Notes under the pieces: generated by a model
What the model saw: only the letters and a program-made list of their open reading frames with translations
The model's database searches: none
What the model was told of the DNA's origin: nothing
Source of the DNA: Paenarthrobacter sp. Z7-10
GTDB taxonomy: Bacteria; Actinomycetota; Actinomycetes; Actinomycetales; Micrococcaceae
Direction: 5' to 3'
Length of the DNA: 36,858 nucleotides
Assembly: GCF_026932795.1 (NCBI RefSeq)
Contig: NZ_JADPVH010000001.1
Coordinates: 111,363 to 148,220, forward strand
Shown here: piece after piece, positions 24,978-36,150 of the stretch
Numbering within the stretch: the first letter of the stretch is position 1
Layout of the letters: each line of letters begins with the position of its first letter
Translations under genes and position numbers: made by a program

Positions 24978-25611
24978 GGCTTTGGGATCAGAGCGGCCGC
25001 GGCGTGGGCGCCCGATCGGGAAAAGCGGCCGGGCAACCGTGGCGGGAAAAGACGTTGAGGACGACGCCGCTGGAAGTATTGGCGCTGCTGAGCTGCATTC
25101 GACCGAGGTTGACGCTGCGCAGGCGGCGTTGAACCGGATGCGGGCGGCTGCCAGGAGCAGGGGCGAGATCCGGCTTCCGGCCGGACGCAGTGGCACACCG
25201 GCTGCTGTTGCGCGGCAGGCACGGTGGCGCAGAACCTTCACCAACCAGGATGCCGGCCGCGACCCCCTCGGTTTGGGCAGCGTGGTCAGCCGGCTGATCA
25301 CCGAGCGAGGCTGGTCATCGCCTGTGGCGGTGGGATCGGTGATGGCTCAGTGGAATTCCCTCGTGGGTCCGGACATTAGTGCGCATTGCCAGCCGGAAAG
25401 TTTTTCCGGCACCACGTTGCAAGTGCGCTGCGATTCCACCAGTTGGGCCACACAGCTCCGACTGTTGAGCGCTTCGCTGCTGGCCCGATTCGACAAGGAA
25501 CTCGGCGCCGGTGTGGTGACCAAGCTGCAGGTTGTGGCCCCCACGGCGCCCAATTGGCGCAAGGGGTACCGCAGTGTCAGCGGCCGCGGACCACGGGACA
25601 CATACGGCTGA
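24967..25611 (+). CDS. dciA: DciA-family (DUF721) helicase-loading protein
   Basis: The C-terminal half (about residues 105-195) is a DUF721/DciA domain: LGSVVSRLITERGW, then VMAQWNSLVGPDISAHCQPESF and STSWATQLRLLSASLLARF. In bacteria lacking DnaC or DnaI, DciA is thought to help load the DnaB helicase. The N-terminal 100 residues are charged and low-complexity. ATG 24967 overlaps the end of recF by 11 bp, so translation is coupled. The order recF-dciA-gyrB is typical for actinobacteria (Rv0004 in M. tuberculosis). The name is inferred from the family. Confidence 0.9.
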   Translation: MESEALGSERPRRGRPIGKSGRATVAGKDVEDDAAGSIGAAELHSTEVDAAQAALNRMRAAARSRGEIRLPAGRSGTPAAVARQARWRRTFTNQDAGRDPLGLGSVVSRLITERGWSSPVAVGSVMAQWNSLVGPDISAHCQPESFSGTTLQVRCDSTSWATQLRLLSASLLARFDKELGAGVVTKLQVVAPTAPNWRKGYRSVSGRGPRDTYG

Positions 25612-28022
<2,411 letters not shown>

Positions 28023-28082
28023 CGCTAGCAGGCGCCTTTATATCCTCGATCCGACATATATTTGGAACGGAATTATTAGACT

Positions 28083-30848
28083 ATGAGTGACGACACCACT
28101 GATGTCCCCGGCGACGGCGAAGAGCCCGTCCTCGAAGGCGACATCCCGGCGGATGTGCTGACCGACCGCGTCGAGCAGGTGGATCTGCAGACCGAGATGC
28201 AGCGCTCCTACCTGGACTACGCTATGGCCGTCATCGTGGGCCGGGCCCTGCCTGACGTCCGCGATGGCCTCAAGCCGGTCCACCGCCGGGTGCTGTACGC
28301 GATGTTCGACGGCGGCTACCGCCCTGAGCGCTCGTTCAACAAGTGCGCCCGTGTGGTGGGCGAAGTGATGGGGCAGTATCACCCACACGGCGACATGGCC
28401 ATCTACGACGCCTTGGTCCGCCTGATCCAAGACTGGACCATGCGCTATCCGCTGGCCCTGGGCCAGGGCAACTTTGGCTCTCCCGGCAACGATGGTGCCG
28501 CGGCACCCCGGTACACAGAGACCAAGATGGCCCCGCTAGCCATGGAAATGGTCCGCGACATCGACGAGGAAACCGTCGATTTCCAGGACAACTACGATGG
28601 GAAGAACCAGGAACCCACCATCCTGCCGTCCCGGTTCCCGAACCTGCTGGTCAACGGATCCTCCGGCATCGCCGTGGGCATGGCCACGAACATTCCACCG
28701 CACAACCTGCGCGAAGTTGCCGACGGCGTGCAGTGGTACCTCTCCAACCCGCGTGCCAGCCGCGAGGAACTGCTTGAGGCGCTGATCCAGCGGATCAAGG
28801 GCCCGGACTTCCCCACCGGGGCACAGATCCTGGGGCACAACGGCATCGAGGATGCCTACCGCACAGGCCGGGGATCCATCACCATGCGCGCAGTGGTCAA
28901 CGTTGAGGAGATCCAGGGCCGCACCTGCCTGGTGGTCACCGAACTGCCGTATCAGGCCAACCCGGACAACCTGGCCATCAAGATCGCGGAGCTGGTCAAG
29001 GACGGCAAGATCGCCGGCATTGCCGACCTCCGTGATGAGACCTCCGGACGCACTGGCCAGCGGCTCGTCGTCGTGCTCAAACGCGACGCCGTCGCCAAGG
29101 TGGTGCTGAACAATCTCTACAAGCACACCCAGCTGCAGGACAATTTCGGGGCGAATATGCTGGCCATAGTGGACGGAGTGCCGCGCACCCTCAGTCTGGA
29201 TGCGTTCATTCGGCACTGGGTGACGCACCAGCTGGACGTCATTGTCCGGCGCACCCGCTACCGGCTGCGGAAGGCGGAGGAGGAGGCACACATTCTGCGC
29301 GGCCTGCTCAAGGCGCTCGATGCCCTGGATGAGGTCATAGCGCTTATCCGGGCGTCCTCCACCACCGAAGAGGCGCGAGAAGGCCTGATCGGGCTGCTGG
29401 ATATTGATGAGCTGCAGGCCCGAGCCATCCTGGACATGCAGCTGCGCCGGCTGGCTGCCCTGGAGCGGCAGAAGATCCAGGATCGGCATGGTGAACTGGA
29501 AGTGGCCATCACCGAGTTCAACCGTATCCTGGCCTCCGAGGAGGTCCAACGCGGCATCGTCAGCACTGAGCTGCAGGAAATCACCGACAAGTATGGTGAC
29601 CAGCGCCGAACAGAGATCATGCTCGGGTACGACCCGAATATGAGCATGGAAGACCTGATCCCGGAAGAGGAAATGGTCGTCACCATCACCCGCGGTGGTT
29701 ACGTCAAGCGGACCCGCAGCGACAATTACCGCCAGCAGCACCGCGGCGGCAAAGGCATTAAGGGCGCCCAGCTGCGCGGAGATGACGTGGTGGAGCACTT
29801 CTTCGTCACCACCACCCACCACTGGCTGCTCTTCTTCACGAACCTGGGCCGGGTGTACCGTGCGAAGGCCTACGAGCTCGTGGAGGCCGGCCGTGACGCC
29901 AAGGGCCAGCACGTGGCTAACCTGCTGGCCTTTCAGCCGGATGAGAAAATAGCCCAGGTGCAGGACCTGCGCGACTACCAGCAGGAGCCGTACCTGGTGC
30001 TGGCCACCAAGAACGGGCTGGTGAAGAAGACCCGGCTGGAGGACTACGACACCAACCGCTCCGCCGGAGTCATTGCCATCAATCTGCGCGACGGCGACGA
30101 ATTGGTCTCCGCCCAGCTGGTATCCGAGACGGACGACCTGCTGCTGGTCTCGCGCAAGGGTCAGTCCATCCGCTTCACCGCCACAGATGAGGCGTTGCGG
30201 CCCATGGGCCGGGCCACCTCAGGGGTGACGGGGATGAAGTTCCGCGGGGCTGATGAGCTGCTGGCAGCCAATGTGATCACGGACAATTCCTTTGTCTTCA
30301 TTGTCACCGAGGGCGGCTACGCCAAGCGCACCGCCGTCGGGGAATACCGCCTGCAGGGCCGTGGCGGGCTGGGTATTAAGGTCGCCAAGCTGGCCGAGGA
30401 CCGCGGTGATCTGGTCGGCGCCCTGATTGTGCAGGAGGACGATGAGGTGCTGGTGGTCATGAACGGGGGCAAGGTGGTGCGCTCCGCCGTCGCCGAGGTG
30501 CCGGCGAAGGGCCGCGACACGATGGGTGTGATTTTCGCCAAACCGGACAAGAACGACAGGATCATTGAGGTCGCCCGCAACAGCGAACGGGGACTTGAGA
30601 ATCTCGTTGGTGCCGAAGCGGCCGGTGACGACGGCCCGGATGACGGCGCCGCGCCTGCCGGCGGCTCGCCAACGCCCGACACCAGCCCGGATGCGTCCGG
30701 AGCCGGGGACGCACAGGGCACCGGAACCGGCACCACCATGGGCAGCGCCACGGCGGCGGACGAGCTCAGCGGGGCCGAAAGCGGAAATCCGGAAGTCAAT
30801 GAAGTACCGTTGAGGGACAACAACGCTAGTAGTGGAGGTACCGATTGA
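28083..30848 (+). CDS. gyrA: DNA gyrase subunit A
   Basis: GyrA cuts and rejoins DNA. The active-site tyrosine is in APRYTETKM, and the C-terminal wrapping domain holds the GyrA-box-like [11 protein letters not shown]. Length is 921 residues. In the quinolone pocket the sequence is [14 protein letters not shown]: methionine 105 (codon 28395-28397) sits where E. coli has Ser83 and M. tuberculosis Ala90, while the acidic residue equal to Asp87 is kept. A bulky residue at that place is unusual and may lower quinolone binding. The last 80 residues are a disordered Gly/Asp/Ala/Thr-rich tail. The stop overlaps the TTG of the next gene. Confidence 0.97.
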   Translation: MSDDTTDVPGDGEEPVLEGDIPADVLTDRVEQVDLQTEMQRSYLDYAMAVIVGRALPDVRDGLKPVHRRVLYAMFDGGYRPERSFNKCARVVGEVMGQYHPHGDMAIYDALVRLIQDWTMRYPLALGQGNFGSPGNDGAAAPRYTETKMAPLAMEMVRDIDEETVDFQDNYDGKNQEPTILPSRFPNLLVNGSSGIAVGMATNIPPHNLREVADGVQWYLSNPRASREELLEALIQRIKGPDFPTGAQILGHNGIEDAYRTGRGSITMRAVVNVEEIQGRTCLVVTELPYQANPDNLAIKIAELVKDGKIAGIADLRDETSGRTGQRLVVVLKRDAVAKVVLNNLYKHTQLQDNFGANMLAIVDGVPRTLSLDAFIRHWVTHQLDVIVRRTRYRLRKAEEEAHILRGLLKALDALDEVIALIRASSTTEEAREGLIGLLDIDELQARAILDMQLRRLAALERQKIQDRHGELEVAITEFNRILASEEVQRGIVSTELQEITDKYGDQRRTEIMLGYDPNMSMEDLIPEEEMVVTITRGGYVKRTRSDNYRQQHRGGKGIKGAQLRGDDVVEHFFVTTTHHWLLFFTNLGRVYRAKAYELVEAGRDAKGQHVANLLAFQPDEKIAQVQDLRDYQQEPYLVLATKNGLVKKTRLEDYDTNRSAGVIAINLRDGDELVSAQLVSETDDLLLVSRKGQSIRFTATDEALRPMGRATSGVTGMKFRGADELLAANVITDNSFVFIVTEGGYAKRTAVGEYRLQGRGGLGIKVAKLAEDRGDLVGALIVQEDDEVLVVMNGGKVVRSAVAEVPAKGRDTMGVIFAKPDKNDRIIEVARNSERGLENLVGAEAAGDDGPDDGAAPAGGSPTPDTSPDASGAGDAQGTGTGTTMGSATAADELSGAESGNPEVNEVPLRDNNASSGGTD

Positions 30849-31363
30849 GCACCAGCAACTCGAACCCAAGGCCCACAGCCGGCCCCAGGGTGGGTGCGCC
30901 GGCACGTCCTCCACAGCGTCCCGGCGGTGCCCCTGCCACGGCACAGCGTCCCGCGACCGGTTCCCGTCCTCCGCTGGTGAAGCCGGCTGCCAAGGCGAAG
31001 GCGCGCCGGGCACGGCTGCTGGTCAGCAAGGTTGATGCGTGGTCGGTGCTGAAGATGGCTTTCCTGCTTTCTGTGGCCTTGGGCATCATCACCGTGGTGG
31101 CCGCCGTGGTGCTGTGGTCGGTGTTGGATCTGACTGGAGTCTTCGACAAAGTGAACTCCCTGATGACCGACATCCAAGGCACCGAGGGCGGTGGCTTTGA
31201 CCTGAAAAAGTATGCGTCGTTGGGCCAGGTTGCCTCCTTTGCAACCATCATCGCCGTCGTCAACGTTCTGCTGCTGACGGCTCTGTCCGTGCTCTCAGCA
31301 GTGCTGTACAACATTTCCGCCACCCTGGTGGGCGGTATCGGAATTACCCTGACCGACGACTAA
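30845..31363 (+). CDS. DUF3566 domain membrane protein
   Basis: The 172-residue protein starts with a Pro/Ala/Arg-rich cytoplasmic segment of about 55 residues, followed by a DUF3566 domain. This contains [20 protein letters not shown], a first membrane helix, an exterior loop ([15 protein letters not shown]) and a second helix ([24 protein letters not shown]) with a short tail. TTG 30845 is the start, overlapping the gyrA TGA, with GGAGGT six bases upstream; no other start fits. A DUF3566 gene follows gyrA in most actinobacteria. The role is unknown. Confidence 0.9.
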   Translation: MSTSNSNPRPTAGPRVGAPARPPQRPGGAPATAQRPATGSRPPLVKPAAKAKARRARLLVSKVDAWSVLKMAFLLSVALGIITVVAAVVLWSVLDLTGVFDKVNSLMTDIQGTEGGGFDLKKYASLGQVASFATIIAVVNVLLLTALSVLSAVLYNISATLVGGIGITLTDD

Positions 31364-31406
31364 GATTTGGCCGGCATTGTTGGCGACTCGTGTCGGACGT
31401 TCCGAT

Positions 31407-31435
31407 TTGGGGACTGTGGCGCGGTGAGGTAATGT
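31407..31435 (+). promoter_or_regulatory. Candidate promoter of tRNA-Ile
   Basis: TTGGGG (31407-31412) and TAATGT (31430-31435) are 17 bp apart, about 28 bp upstream of the tRNA 5' end. A small hairpin, CGGCCC-GTTGA-GGGCCG (31443-31459), lies in the leader just before the tRNA. Confidence 0.4.
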
Positions 31436-31462
31436 TTTATTTCGGCCCGTTGAGGGCCGGAA

Positions 31463-31536
31463 GGGCGCATAGCTCAGGCGGTTAGAGCGCTTCGCTGATA
31501 ACGAAGAGGTCCCAGGTTCAAGTCCTGGTGCGCCCA
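31463..31536 (+). tRNA. tRNA-Ile (anticodon GAT)
   Basis: The 74-nt cloverleaf has a perfect acceptor stem (GGGCGCA with TGCGCCC, discriminator A), D arm AGCTCAGGCGGTTAGAGC, anticodon stem CTTCG/CGAAG around CTGATAA, and T arm CCAGGTTCAAGTCCTGG. The anticodon is GAT. The 3' CCA is not encoded. Confidence 0.98.
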
Positions 31537-31562
31537 CGGAACCTACCATGGAGGAGGAATTC

Positions 31563-31679
31563 GTGAAGAAGTTGCTGGTTGTTGCAGCGGCGGTCACGGG
31601 TGTCGTTTTCTACCGAAAGTGGCAGGAATCCAACGTCCGAAAAAGCACGTGGAGCAACGCGACCGATCGGGTTGAGTAG
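31563..31679 (+). CDS. DLW-39-like small protein
   Basis: Thirty-eight residues starting at GTG 31563, with GGAGGAGG about 6 nt upstream, between the two tRNA genes. The N-terminus KKLLVVAAAVTGVVFYRKW is a short hydrophobic helix followed by a basic patch, then a polar tail WSNATDRVE. Small proteins of this shape and place are annotated in many actinobacteria as the DLW-39 family. Here the DLW triplet before the tail is replaced by STW, so it is a divergent member. It is too short for ordinary gene finding. Its function is unknown; it is likely a membrane-anchored microprotein. Confidence 0.75.
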   Translation: MKKLLVVAAAVTGVVFYRKWQESNVRKSTWSNATDRVE

Positions 31680-31732
31680 CTTCGCGTGGTGAACGGACAC
31701 CAGCAGTACGTTTCCTTTTAGGAAATCCTTCC

Positions 31733-31805
31733 GGGGGCATGGCGCAATTGGTAGCGCACCTGCTTTGCAAGCAGGGGGTTCGGGGTTCGAGTCCCCGTGC
31801 CTCCA
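31733..31805 (+). tRNA. tRNA-Ala (anticodon TGC)
   Basis: The 73-nt cloverleaf has acceptor GGGGGCA paired with TGCCTCC (one G-T pair), D arm GCGCAATTGGTAGCGC, anticodon arm CTGCTTTGCAAGCAG, and T arm GGGGTTCGAGTCCCC. The anticodon is TGC. The sequence after the discriminator A is CCG, so CCA is not encoded. The Ile-Ala pair here is outside any rRNA operon, as is usual after gyrA in actinobacteria. Confidence 0.98.
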
Positions 31806-31812
31806 CCGGAAG

Positions 31813-31848
31813 AGTCCCGGTCAGCGAAAGCTGGCCGGGACTTTTGTT
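31813..31848 (+). terminator. Rho-independent terminator after tRNA-Ala
   Basis: A 13-bp stem (AGTCCCGGTCAGC with its partner, one T-G pair) closed by a GAAA tetraloop is followed by TTTTGTTT. It begins 8 bp past the tRNA. Confidence 0.9.
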
Positions 31849-31934
31849 TCGACACCTTTCCCAGCGGTGCGGGACGGATCGGCCGGCGGCCCCTGTGGTC
31901 CGGGACGGATCGGTAGGCGGCATAGAGTTGCGGG

Positions 31935-32816
31935 GTGAACTTTTTTCTGGCCAGCCTTGGGGTTATTGGCGTAGCGGCGTCAGGGCCGATCATGGCTGCC
32001 ACTGTGGCTCCTGCCCTGGCTATAGCATTCTGGCGCACTGCCCTTGGCTCCGGCATCATGGGGATCCCCGCCCTACTCTCCCAGCGCCGGCAATTCCCGC
32101 GGCTGCGTTTCGCTGATTACAAGTGGGTGGCCATTGCCGCGGCAGCCCTGGCGCTGCACTTCGCTTGCTTTATCACCGCCCTACAGTTGACCAGTGTGGC
32201 AGCTGCAACGGCCCTAGTGTGCCTACAGGCAGCCTGGATTGCGCTCTTCCAGCTGTTCCGCGGCTTCAGGCCGGGGCGGGCGCTCCTGTTGGGTCTGGCC
32301 ATGGCCTTCGTCGGCGTGCTGGTGATCTCCGGTTTTGACCTTTCGCTGTCGCCGCAGGCCGCCGTGGGAGACGGATTGGCGCTTGCCGGTGGTGCACTTG
32401 CGGCGGTCTACACCATGGCGGGGGGTCAGGCCCGGCGGACGCTGTCGACGGGTGTTTACACCACGCTGTGCTATGGGGCCTGCTCAGTTGTGCTGGTGCT
32501 GCTGTGCCTGCTGTTCAGGGTGCCGTTGGCAGGATTCAGCTGGCAGGCTTGGGTGGGTATCCTGGCGGTGACCCTGGTGGCACAGATCATGGGGCACAGC
32601 GTCTTCAATCACCTGCTGGCCGTAATCAGCCCTCTGGTTGTCTCCATGATCATCCTGCTCGAGATACCAGGTGCCGCGCTGCTGGCCGCCATCTTCCTGC
32701 ACGAGAAGCTTCCCGCGGGAACGTATCTGGGCCTGATCCTCATTTTGGCCGGACTCGCCGTCGTTATAACCGGTCAGGGTCGGGCCGGAGTTAAGGCTCC
32801 GGCTCTGCCGGATTAG
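31935..32816 (+). CDS. EamA/DMT-type transporter
   Basis: The 293-residue hydrophobic protein shows about ten membrane helices arranged as two EamA-like halves, each with the family's Gly/Ala-rich helix pattern. Examples are the first half FWRTALGSGIMGIPAL, a conserved entry region, and the second half LAVISPLVVSMIILLEIPGAALLAAIFLHEKL followed by a helix ending ITGQGR. Members export metabolites or amino acids; the substrate is unknown. The start GTG 31935 has no ribosome site, but TAGAGT lies six bases before it, suggesting a leaderless transcript. It is unrelated to its neighbours. Confidence 0.88.
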   Translation: MNFFLASLGVIGVAASGPIMAATVAPALAIAFWRTALGSGIMGIPALLSQRRQFPRLRFADYKWVAIAAAALALHFACFITALQLTSVAAATALVCLQAAWIALFQLFRGFRPGRALLLGLAMAFVGVLVISGFDLSLSPQAAVGDGLALAGGALAAVYTMAGGQARRTLSTGVYTTLCYGACSVVLVLLCLLFRVPLAGFSWQAWVGILAVTLVAQIMGHSVFNHLLAVISPLVVSMIILLEIPGAALLAAIFLHEKLPAGTYLGLILILAGLAVVITGQGRAGVKAPALPD

Positions 32817-32850
32817 CGGACGCCACTCCGCAGGGACCTTCCGGATACCA

Positions 32851-32881
32851 CGAAGGGACCCTCATGGAGAGGATCCCTTCG
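32851..32881. terminator. Inverted repeat between convergent genes, possible terminator
   Basis: CGAAGGGACCCTC (32851-32863) and its partner (32869-32881) form a 13-bp stem with one mismatch and a five-base loop. No T-run follows on either strand, so efficiency is unclear. It lies between the convergent transporter gene and the repetitive membrane protein gene. Confidence 0.45.
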
Positions 32882-32914
32882 GTGTACAAAGCGGCGGTTT
32901 GAAAACCGCGCCCG

Positions 32915-33970
32915 TTACTGCTCGCCGGGCTTCGGTGGGTTCGAGGAGTGCGAATCCTCGATCTTGGAGGCGATATTGCGCACGGCCGTTTTGGCGTCCG
33001 TTGCAGCATTCTCGGCCTTCGTCGAGGCAGCGTGCTTGGCATCCTTTACCGACTCAGCGGCATCGCCGCTGTCGTCTTGGGCCTTCGTGCCCAGATCCTC
33101 GGCCTTCCCGGCCAGATCCGCGGCTTGGTCCTGAGCCGCAGCTTTTGCCTCGCTGGCTGCTTCAGCCACCGCTGCGGAGGCCTGGCCGGCCTTTTCTTCT
33201 GCAGCGTCCGCGGGAATTTTGGCATCGCCGGCTGCGCTGCCCATGGCCGGGGTACCGGCACCGGAGGTACTCACCGGAGCCGGGGTTTTCCACGGGTCCT
33301 CGACCGGCTGGGAGGCTTTCCATGCTGCCACTCCGGCCGCAGCCGCAGCAGCGATGACGCCAACGATGAGCCAGCCCTTCCGGCCGCTCCGGTTTTGCTT
33401 GCGCAGGTCGACGGCGGCCTTCTTTGCTGCCTGCGCGGCAGCCTTCTGGGCCTTGGCAACGGCATGCTTGTCGCCGGTCAGTTTGGCGATAACGACGTTG
33501 ACCTGCTCCGGCGTCCGGGCGTTCTCCAAGGCCTTGCTCAATGAATCCGCGGCGCTGCCCAACTTGCCGGAAAGCATTGGAAGGTAGTCTCCCACCACCT
33601 TGTCCCTGGCGCTGTTGATCGCCGGCGAGGCTTTATCCAGTGTTTCCTGCAGGCGGGGGGTGGCTCCGTCCACGGCATCGGAAATTTTGGGAGCCAGTCT
33701 GTCCAGGCCTCCCTGGATGCGCGGTGTCACGGAGGCGACACCGCCGGCCGTCATATGGGCTGCCTTACGCAGCCCATCCTGGACTTTCGGAGAAGCGGTT
33801 TCAAAGCCCTTTTCCAGCCGCGGAACGGCCCAGTTCAGGGCAGCTTCGACGTGCGGGGTGGCCCATTCCATGCCCTTTTCGACATGGGGAGCAACCCAAT
33901 CCCGTGCAGATTCGACGCCACTGGTCAGCGTTTCCTCCAGGTCGTGGGTAATGCGGTCTGCTTTCTTCAC
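32915..33970 (-). CDS. Repetitive single-span membrane protein of unknown function
   Basis: The 351-residue protein has three parts. Residues 1-130 carry repeating amphipathic units of about 13-14 residues built around (A/T)P-(H/R/K)-(V/L)-(E/Q)-x-G/A, for example VAPHVEKGMEWATPHVEAAL, then AVPRLEKGF and ASPKVQDGL, resembling apolipoprotein-like helices. A region rich in Lys/Ala (AVAKAQKAAAQAAKKAAVDL) precedes one membrane helix (WLIVGVIAAAAAAGVAAW, about 200-217). The rest is an Ala/Asp/Lys/Ser-rich, low-complexity coiled segment. I recognise no named family. The ribosome site is AAGAAATCCGGGAGG, with GGGAGG about 8 bp before ATG 33970. It is divergent from the ppi gene. Confidence 0.82.
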   Translation of the reverse strand: MKKADRITHDLEETLTSGVESARDWVAPHVEKGMEWATPHVEAALNWAVPRLEKGFETASPKVQDGLRKAAHMTAGGVASVTPRIQGGLDRLAPKISDAVDGATPRLQETLDKASPAINSARDKVVGDYLPMLSGKLGSAADSLSKALENARTPEQVNVVIAKLTGDKHAVAKAQKAAAQAAKKAAVDLRKQNRSGRKGWLIVGVIAAAAAAGVAAWKASQPVEDPWKTPAPVSTSGAGTPAMGSAAGDAKIPADAAEEKAGQASAAVAEAASEAKAAAQDQAADLAGKAEDLGTKAQDDSGDAAESVKDAKHAASTKAENAATDAKTAVRNIASKIEDSHSSNPPKPGEQ

Positions 33971-34108
33971 AACTACCTCCCGGATTTCTTGGTAAACCTT
34001 CCTTTAGCCTACGTGGATTGGCTGTCTCCGGCTATTCCTCCGGTTCACTGTGCGCTGAACCGGGCGTTGACACAGCAATTCGTGGCGCCAACGTGAAAGA
34101 CTAACGGC

Positions 34109-34651
34109 ATGACTGCTATTCCAACCGCAAAAGCAACTGTCCACACCAGCCAGGGCGACGTCGTCGTCAATCTCTTCGGCAATCATGCGCCGAAAACGGT
34201 GAAGAACTTTGTCGGCTTGGCGACGGGCGACATCACCTGGAAGCATCCGGCCACCGGCGAAGAGACAAATGCGCCGCTGTACGACGGAACGATCTTCCAC
34301 CGCATCATCAAGGATTTCATGATCCAGGCCGGCGATCCGCTGGGCCGCGGCGTCGGCGGACCCGGCTACCAGTTTGATGACGAGATCAATCCGGACCTGA
34401 ACTTCAACGAGCCCTACAAGCTGGCCATGGCCAACGCAGGCCTCCAGGCCGGCCGGGGGACCAACGGATCACAGTTCTTCATCACCACCGTTCCCACCGG
34501 GTGGCTGCAGGGCAAGCACACCATCTTCGGTGAGGTTGCGGATGCCGATTCCAAGGCCGTCGTTGACGCCATTGAAGGGGTCTCAACCGGCCCCGGCGAC
34601 AAGCCGCGCGAAGACGTGGTCATTAAATCCATCACGGTCGAGCAGCTCTAG
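34109..34651 (+). CDS. Peptidyl-prolyl cis-trans isomerase (cyclophilin)
   Basis: The 180-residue cytosolic protein has a complete cyclophilin core: FHRIIKDFMIQAGDP (catalytic arginine), QFDDEINPDLNF, LAMANAGLQAGRGTNGSQFFIT and GKHTIFGEVADAD. It speeds proline isomerisation in protein folding; the N-terminus lacks a signal peptide. It corresponds in place to ppiA (Rv0009) of M. tuberculosis. The ATG is preceded by AAAGA at 14 bp, a weak ribosome site. The rhomboid gene follows after 50 bp on the same strand. Confidence 0.95.
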   Translation: MTAIPTAKATVHTSQGDVVVNLFGNHAPKTVKNFVGLATGDITWKHPATGEETNAPLYDGTIFHRIIKDFMIQAGDPLGRGVGGPGYQFDDEINPDLNFNEPYKLAMANAGLQAGRGTNGSQFFITTVPTGWLQGKHTIFGEVADADSKAVVDAIEGVSTGPGDKPREDVVIKSITVEQL

Positions 34652-34701
34652 ACCCGGCCCGTTCAAGGACTAAAGCGAACCAAAATCCGGATGCGAAAAC
34701 T

Positions 34702-35574
34702 GTGAGTCACGGAATACCGACGGCGGGCATACCCGCAGACGTGCCGGTCTGTCCCCGCCACCCGGACCGCGTCTCGTATGTCCGCTGTCAGCGGTGCGGA
34801 CGGCCGGCCTGTCCGGCATGTCAGCACAGCGCCGCCGTCGGAATCCAATGCGTTGACTGCGTGCGCGAGGCCGCACGCAGCGCGCCTGTTCACCGCACTC
34901 CGTTTGGCGGTGTGCTGGGCTCAGGAAAGCCCGTTGTGACTTATGCCATCATCGCGCTCTGCGCGCTGGTGTACCTGCTGCAGTGGGTTCCGGGCCTGAA
35001 CGTGGAAAGCAGCCTCTGGTATGCCCCGGTGTATACCGAGTTCCAGCCATGGCGGATGTTCACCGCGGCATTCGTGCACTCACAGAACTTCCTGCCGCAC
35101 ATCCTCTTTAACATGTACGCGCTGTGGATCATGGGGCGCGCCCTCGAGCCGGCGTTGGGACGACTTCGTTTCGCGGCGTTGTTCCTGGTGTCCGCATTTG
35201 CCGGCTCGGTAGGGGTGCTGCTGCTGGCACCCCTGAACGTTCCGGTGGTCGGCGCGTCAGGAGCCATTTTCGGGCTTTTCGGTGCGCTGTTTGTGATCCA
35301 GCGCCAGCGCGGTGGGGACGTGCGGCAGATCATCGTCCTGATCGTAATCAACGCCGCGCTGGGGTTCCTGGTGCCCGGTATCGCTTGGCAGGCGCATTTG
35401 GGTGGTCTTGTCGCCGGTTCCGTGGGTGCTGCGATCCTCGCTTACGCACCGAAGGGACCCCGCCGGAATCTGTTTCAGTGGGGCGGTCTGGCCATTCTCC
35501 TTCTGGTCTTGACCGGTTTGACGATCGGCAAGGCCGCACTGCTGCACGGTCAAGCAGTGCTGTTCCAGCTGTAG
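34702..35574 (+). CDS. Rhomboid-family intramembrane serine protease with N-terminal zinc-finger-like segment
   Basis: The first 55 residues hold a B-box-like cluster: CPRHPDRVSYVRCQRCGRP, then CPACQHSAAVGIQCVDC, which likely binds zinc. The rhomboid domain has about six to seven helices. It shows the loop FLPHILFNMYALWIMG, the catalytic serine in GASGAIFG (S186) and the catalytic histidine in AHLGG (H232), so it should be active within the membrane. Substrates are unknown. The start GTG 34702 has no ribosome site; an out-of-frame ATG 11 bp upstream opens only four codons. Homologues next to ppi occur in most actinobacteria. Confidence 0.93.
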   Translation: MSHGIPTAGIPADVPVCPRHPDRVSYVRCQRCGRPACPACQHSAAVGIQCVDCVREAARSAPVHRTPFGGVLGSGKPVVTYAIIALCALVYLLQWVPGLNVESSLWYAPVYTEFQPWRMFTAAFVHSQNFLPHILFNMYALWIMGRALEPALGRLRFAALFLVSAFAGSVGVLLLAPLNVPVVGASGAIFGLFGALFVIQRQRGGDVRQIIVLIVINAALGFLVPGIAWQAHLGGLVAGSVGAAILAYAPKGPRRNLFQWGGLAILLLVLTGLTIGKAALLHGQAVLFQL

Positions 35575-35601
35575 TGGCCCCGCCGGCAGCTTGTGCGGCT
35601 G

Positions 35602-36150
35602 TCAGGCTTTGAGGCGGTGGTAGGCCGAGCCGAAATGGATAAGTGGATCCATGGCATCCGCCGGAACCGCCTCAGTTCCCATCGCCAGGACGTCCCCAAC
35701 GATCAGCAGATGTGTCGCTGCAGGATGGATGGCGCTCGTCTTCAGCTCGAAATAGCCCAGCGCTCCGTCGACGACGGCCGCCCCTGTCGCGTGCCCCCGC
35801 CGATAGGGCACCGGCGACAGCAAGCCCTCGAGTCCCGTTCCCGGGCTGGCAAGCCAATTGGCCACTCCCCGGTGCCGTGATGCCAGAAGACTCAGGGTCC
35901 ACACGCCCGCCTCTGACACAGCCTCCGCAATCCGTGATTCTGCATACAGACTGACCATCATGGTCGGCGGATCGTAGGAGACGGAGAGAAAGGCACTGAC
36001 CGTGGCAGCGTAGTCGCGGCCGTGCAGGATGGTGCTTACCACGCCCACCCCCGACGCCGCATCTGCGCTCAGCTGCCGATAGGAGTCGACGGCAGCCTGG
36101 ACAGGGTCCCTTTCCAGGGATAGGGAGGGAAGCTCGCCGGGAAGTTCCAT
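35602..36150 (-). CDS. Flavin reductase family protein (FMN-binding)
   Basis: The 182-residue protein belongs to the DIM6/NTAB flavin reductase family. It shows VVSTILHGRDYAATVSAFLSVSYDPPTMMVSL, the FMN-contact core (S/T-rich loop and strand), VWTLSLLASRHRGVANWLAS and AIHPAATHLLIVGDVLAMG. Members reduce FMN or FAD with NAD(P)H, often supplying a two-component monooxygenase; no partner is visible here. ATG 36150 is preceded by a weak ribosome site (GATGAGTAC). It lies convergent to the rhomboid gene, with 27 bp between stops and no clear terminator. Confidence 0.88.
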   Translation of the reverse strand: MELPGELPSLSLERDPVQAAVDSYRQLSADAASGVGVVSTILHGRDYAATVSAFLSVSYDPPTMMVSLYAESRIAEAVSEAGVWTLSLLASRHRGVANWLASPGTGLEGLLSPVPYRRGHATGAAVVDGALGYFELKTSAIHPAATHLLIVGDVLAMGTEAVPADAMDPLIHFGSAYHRLKA

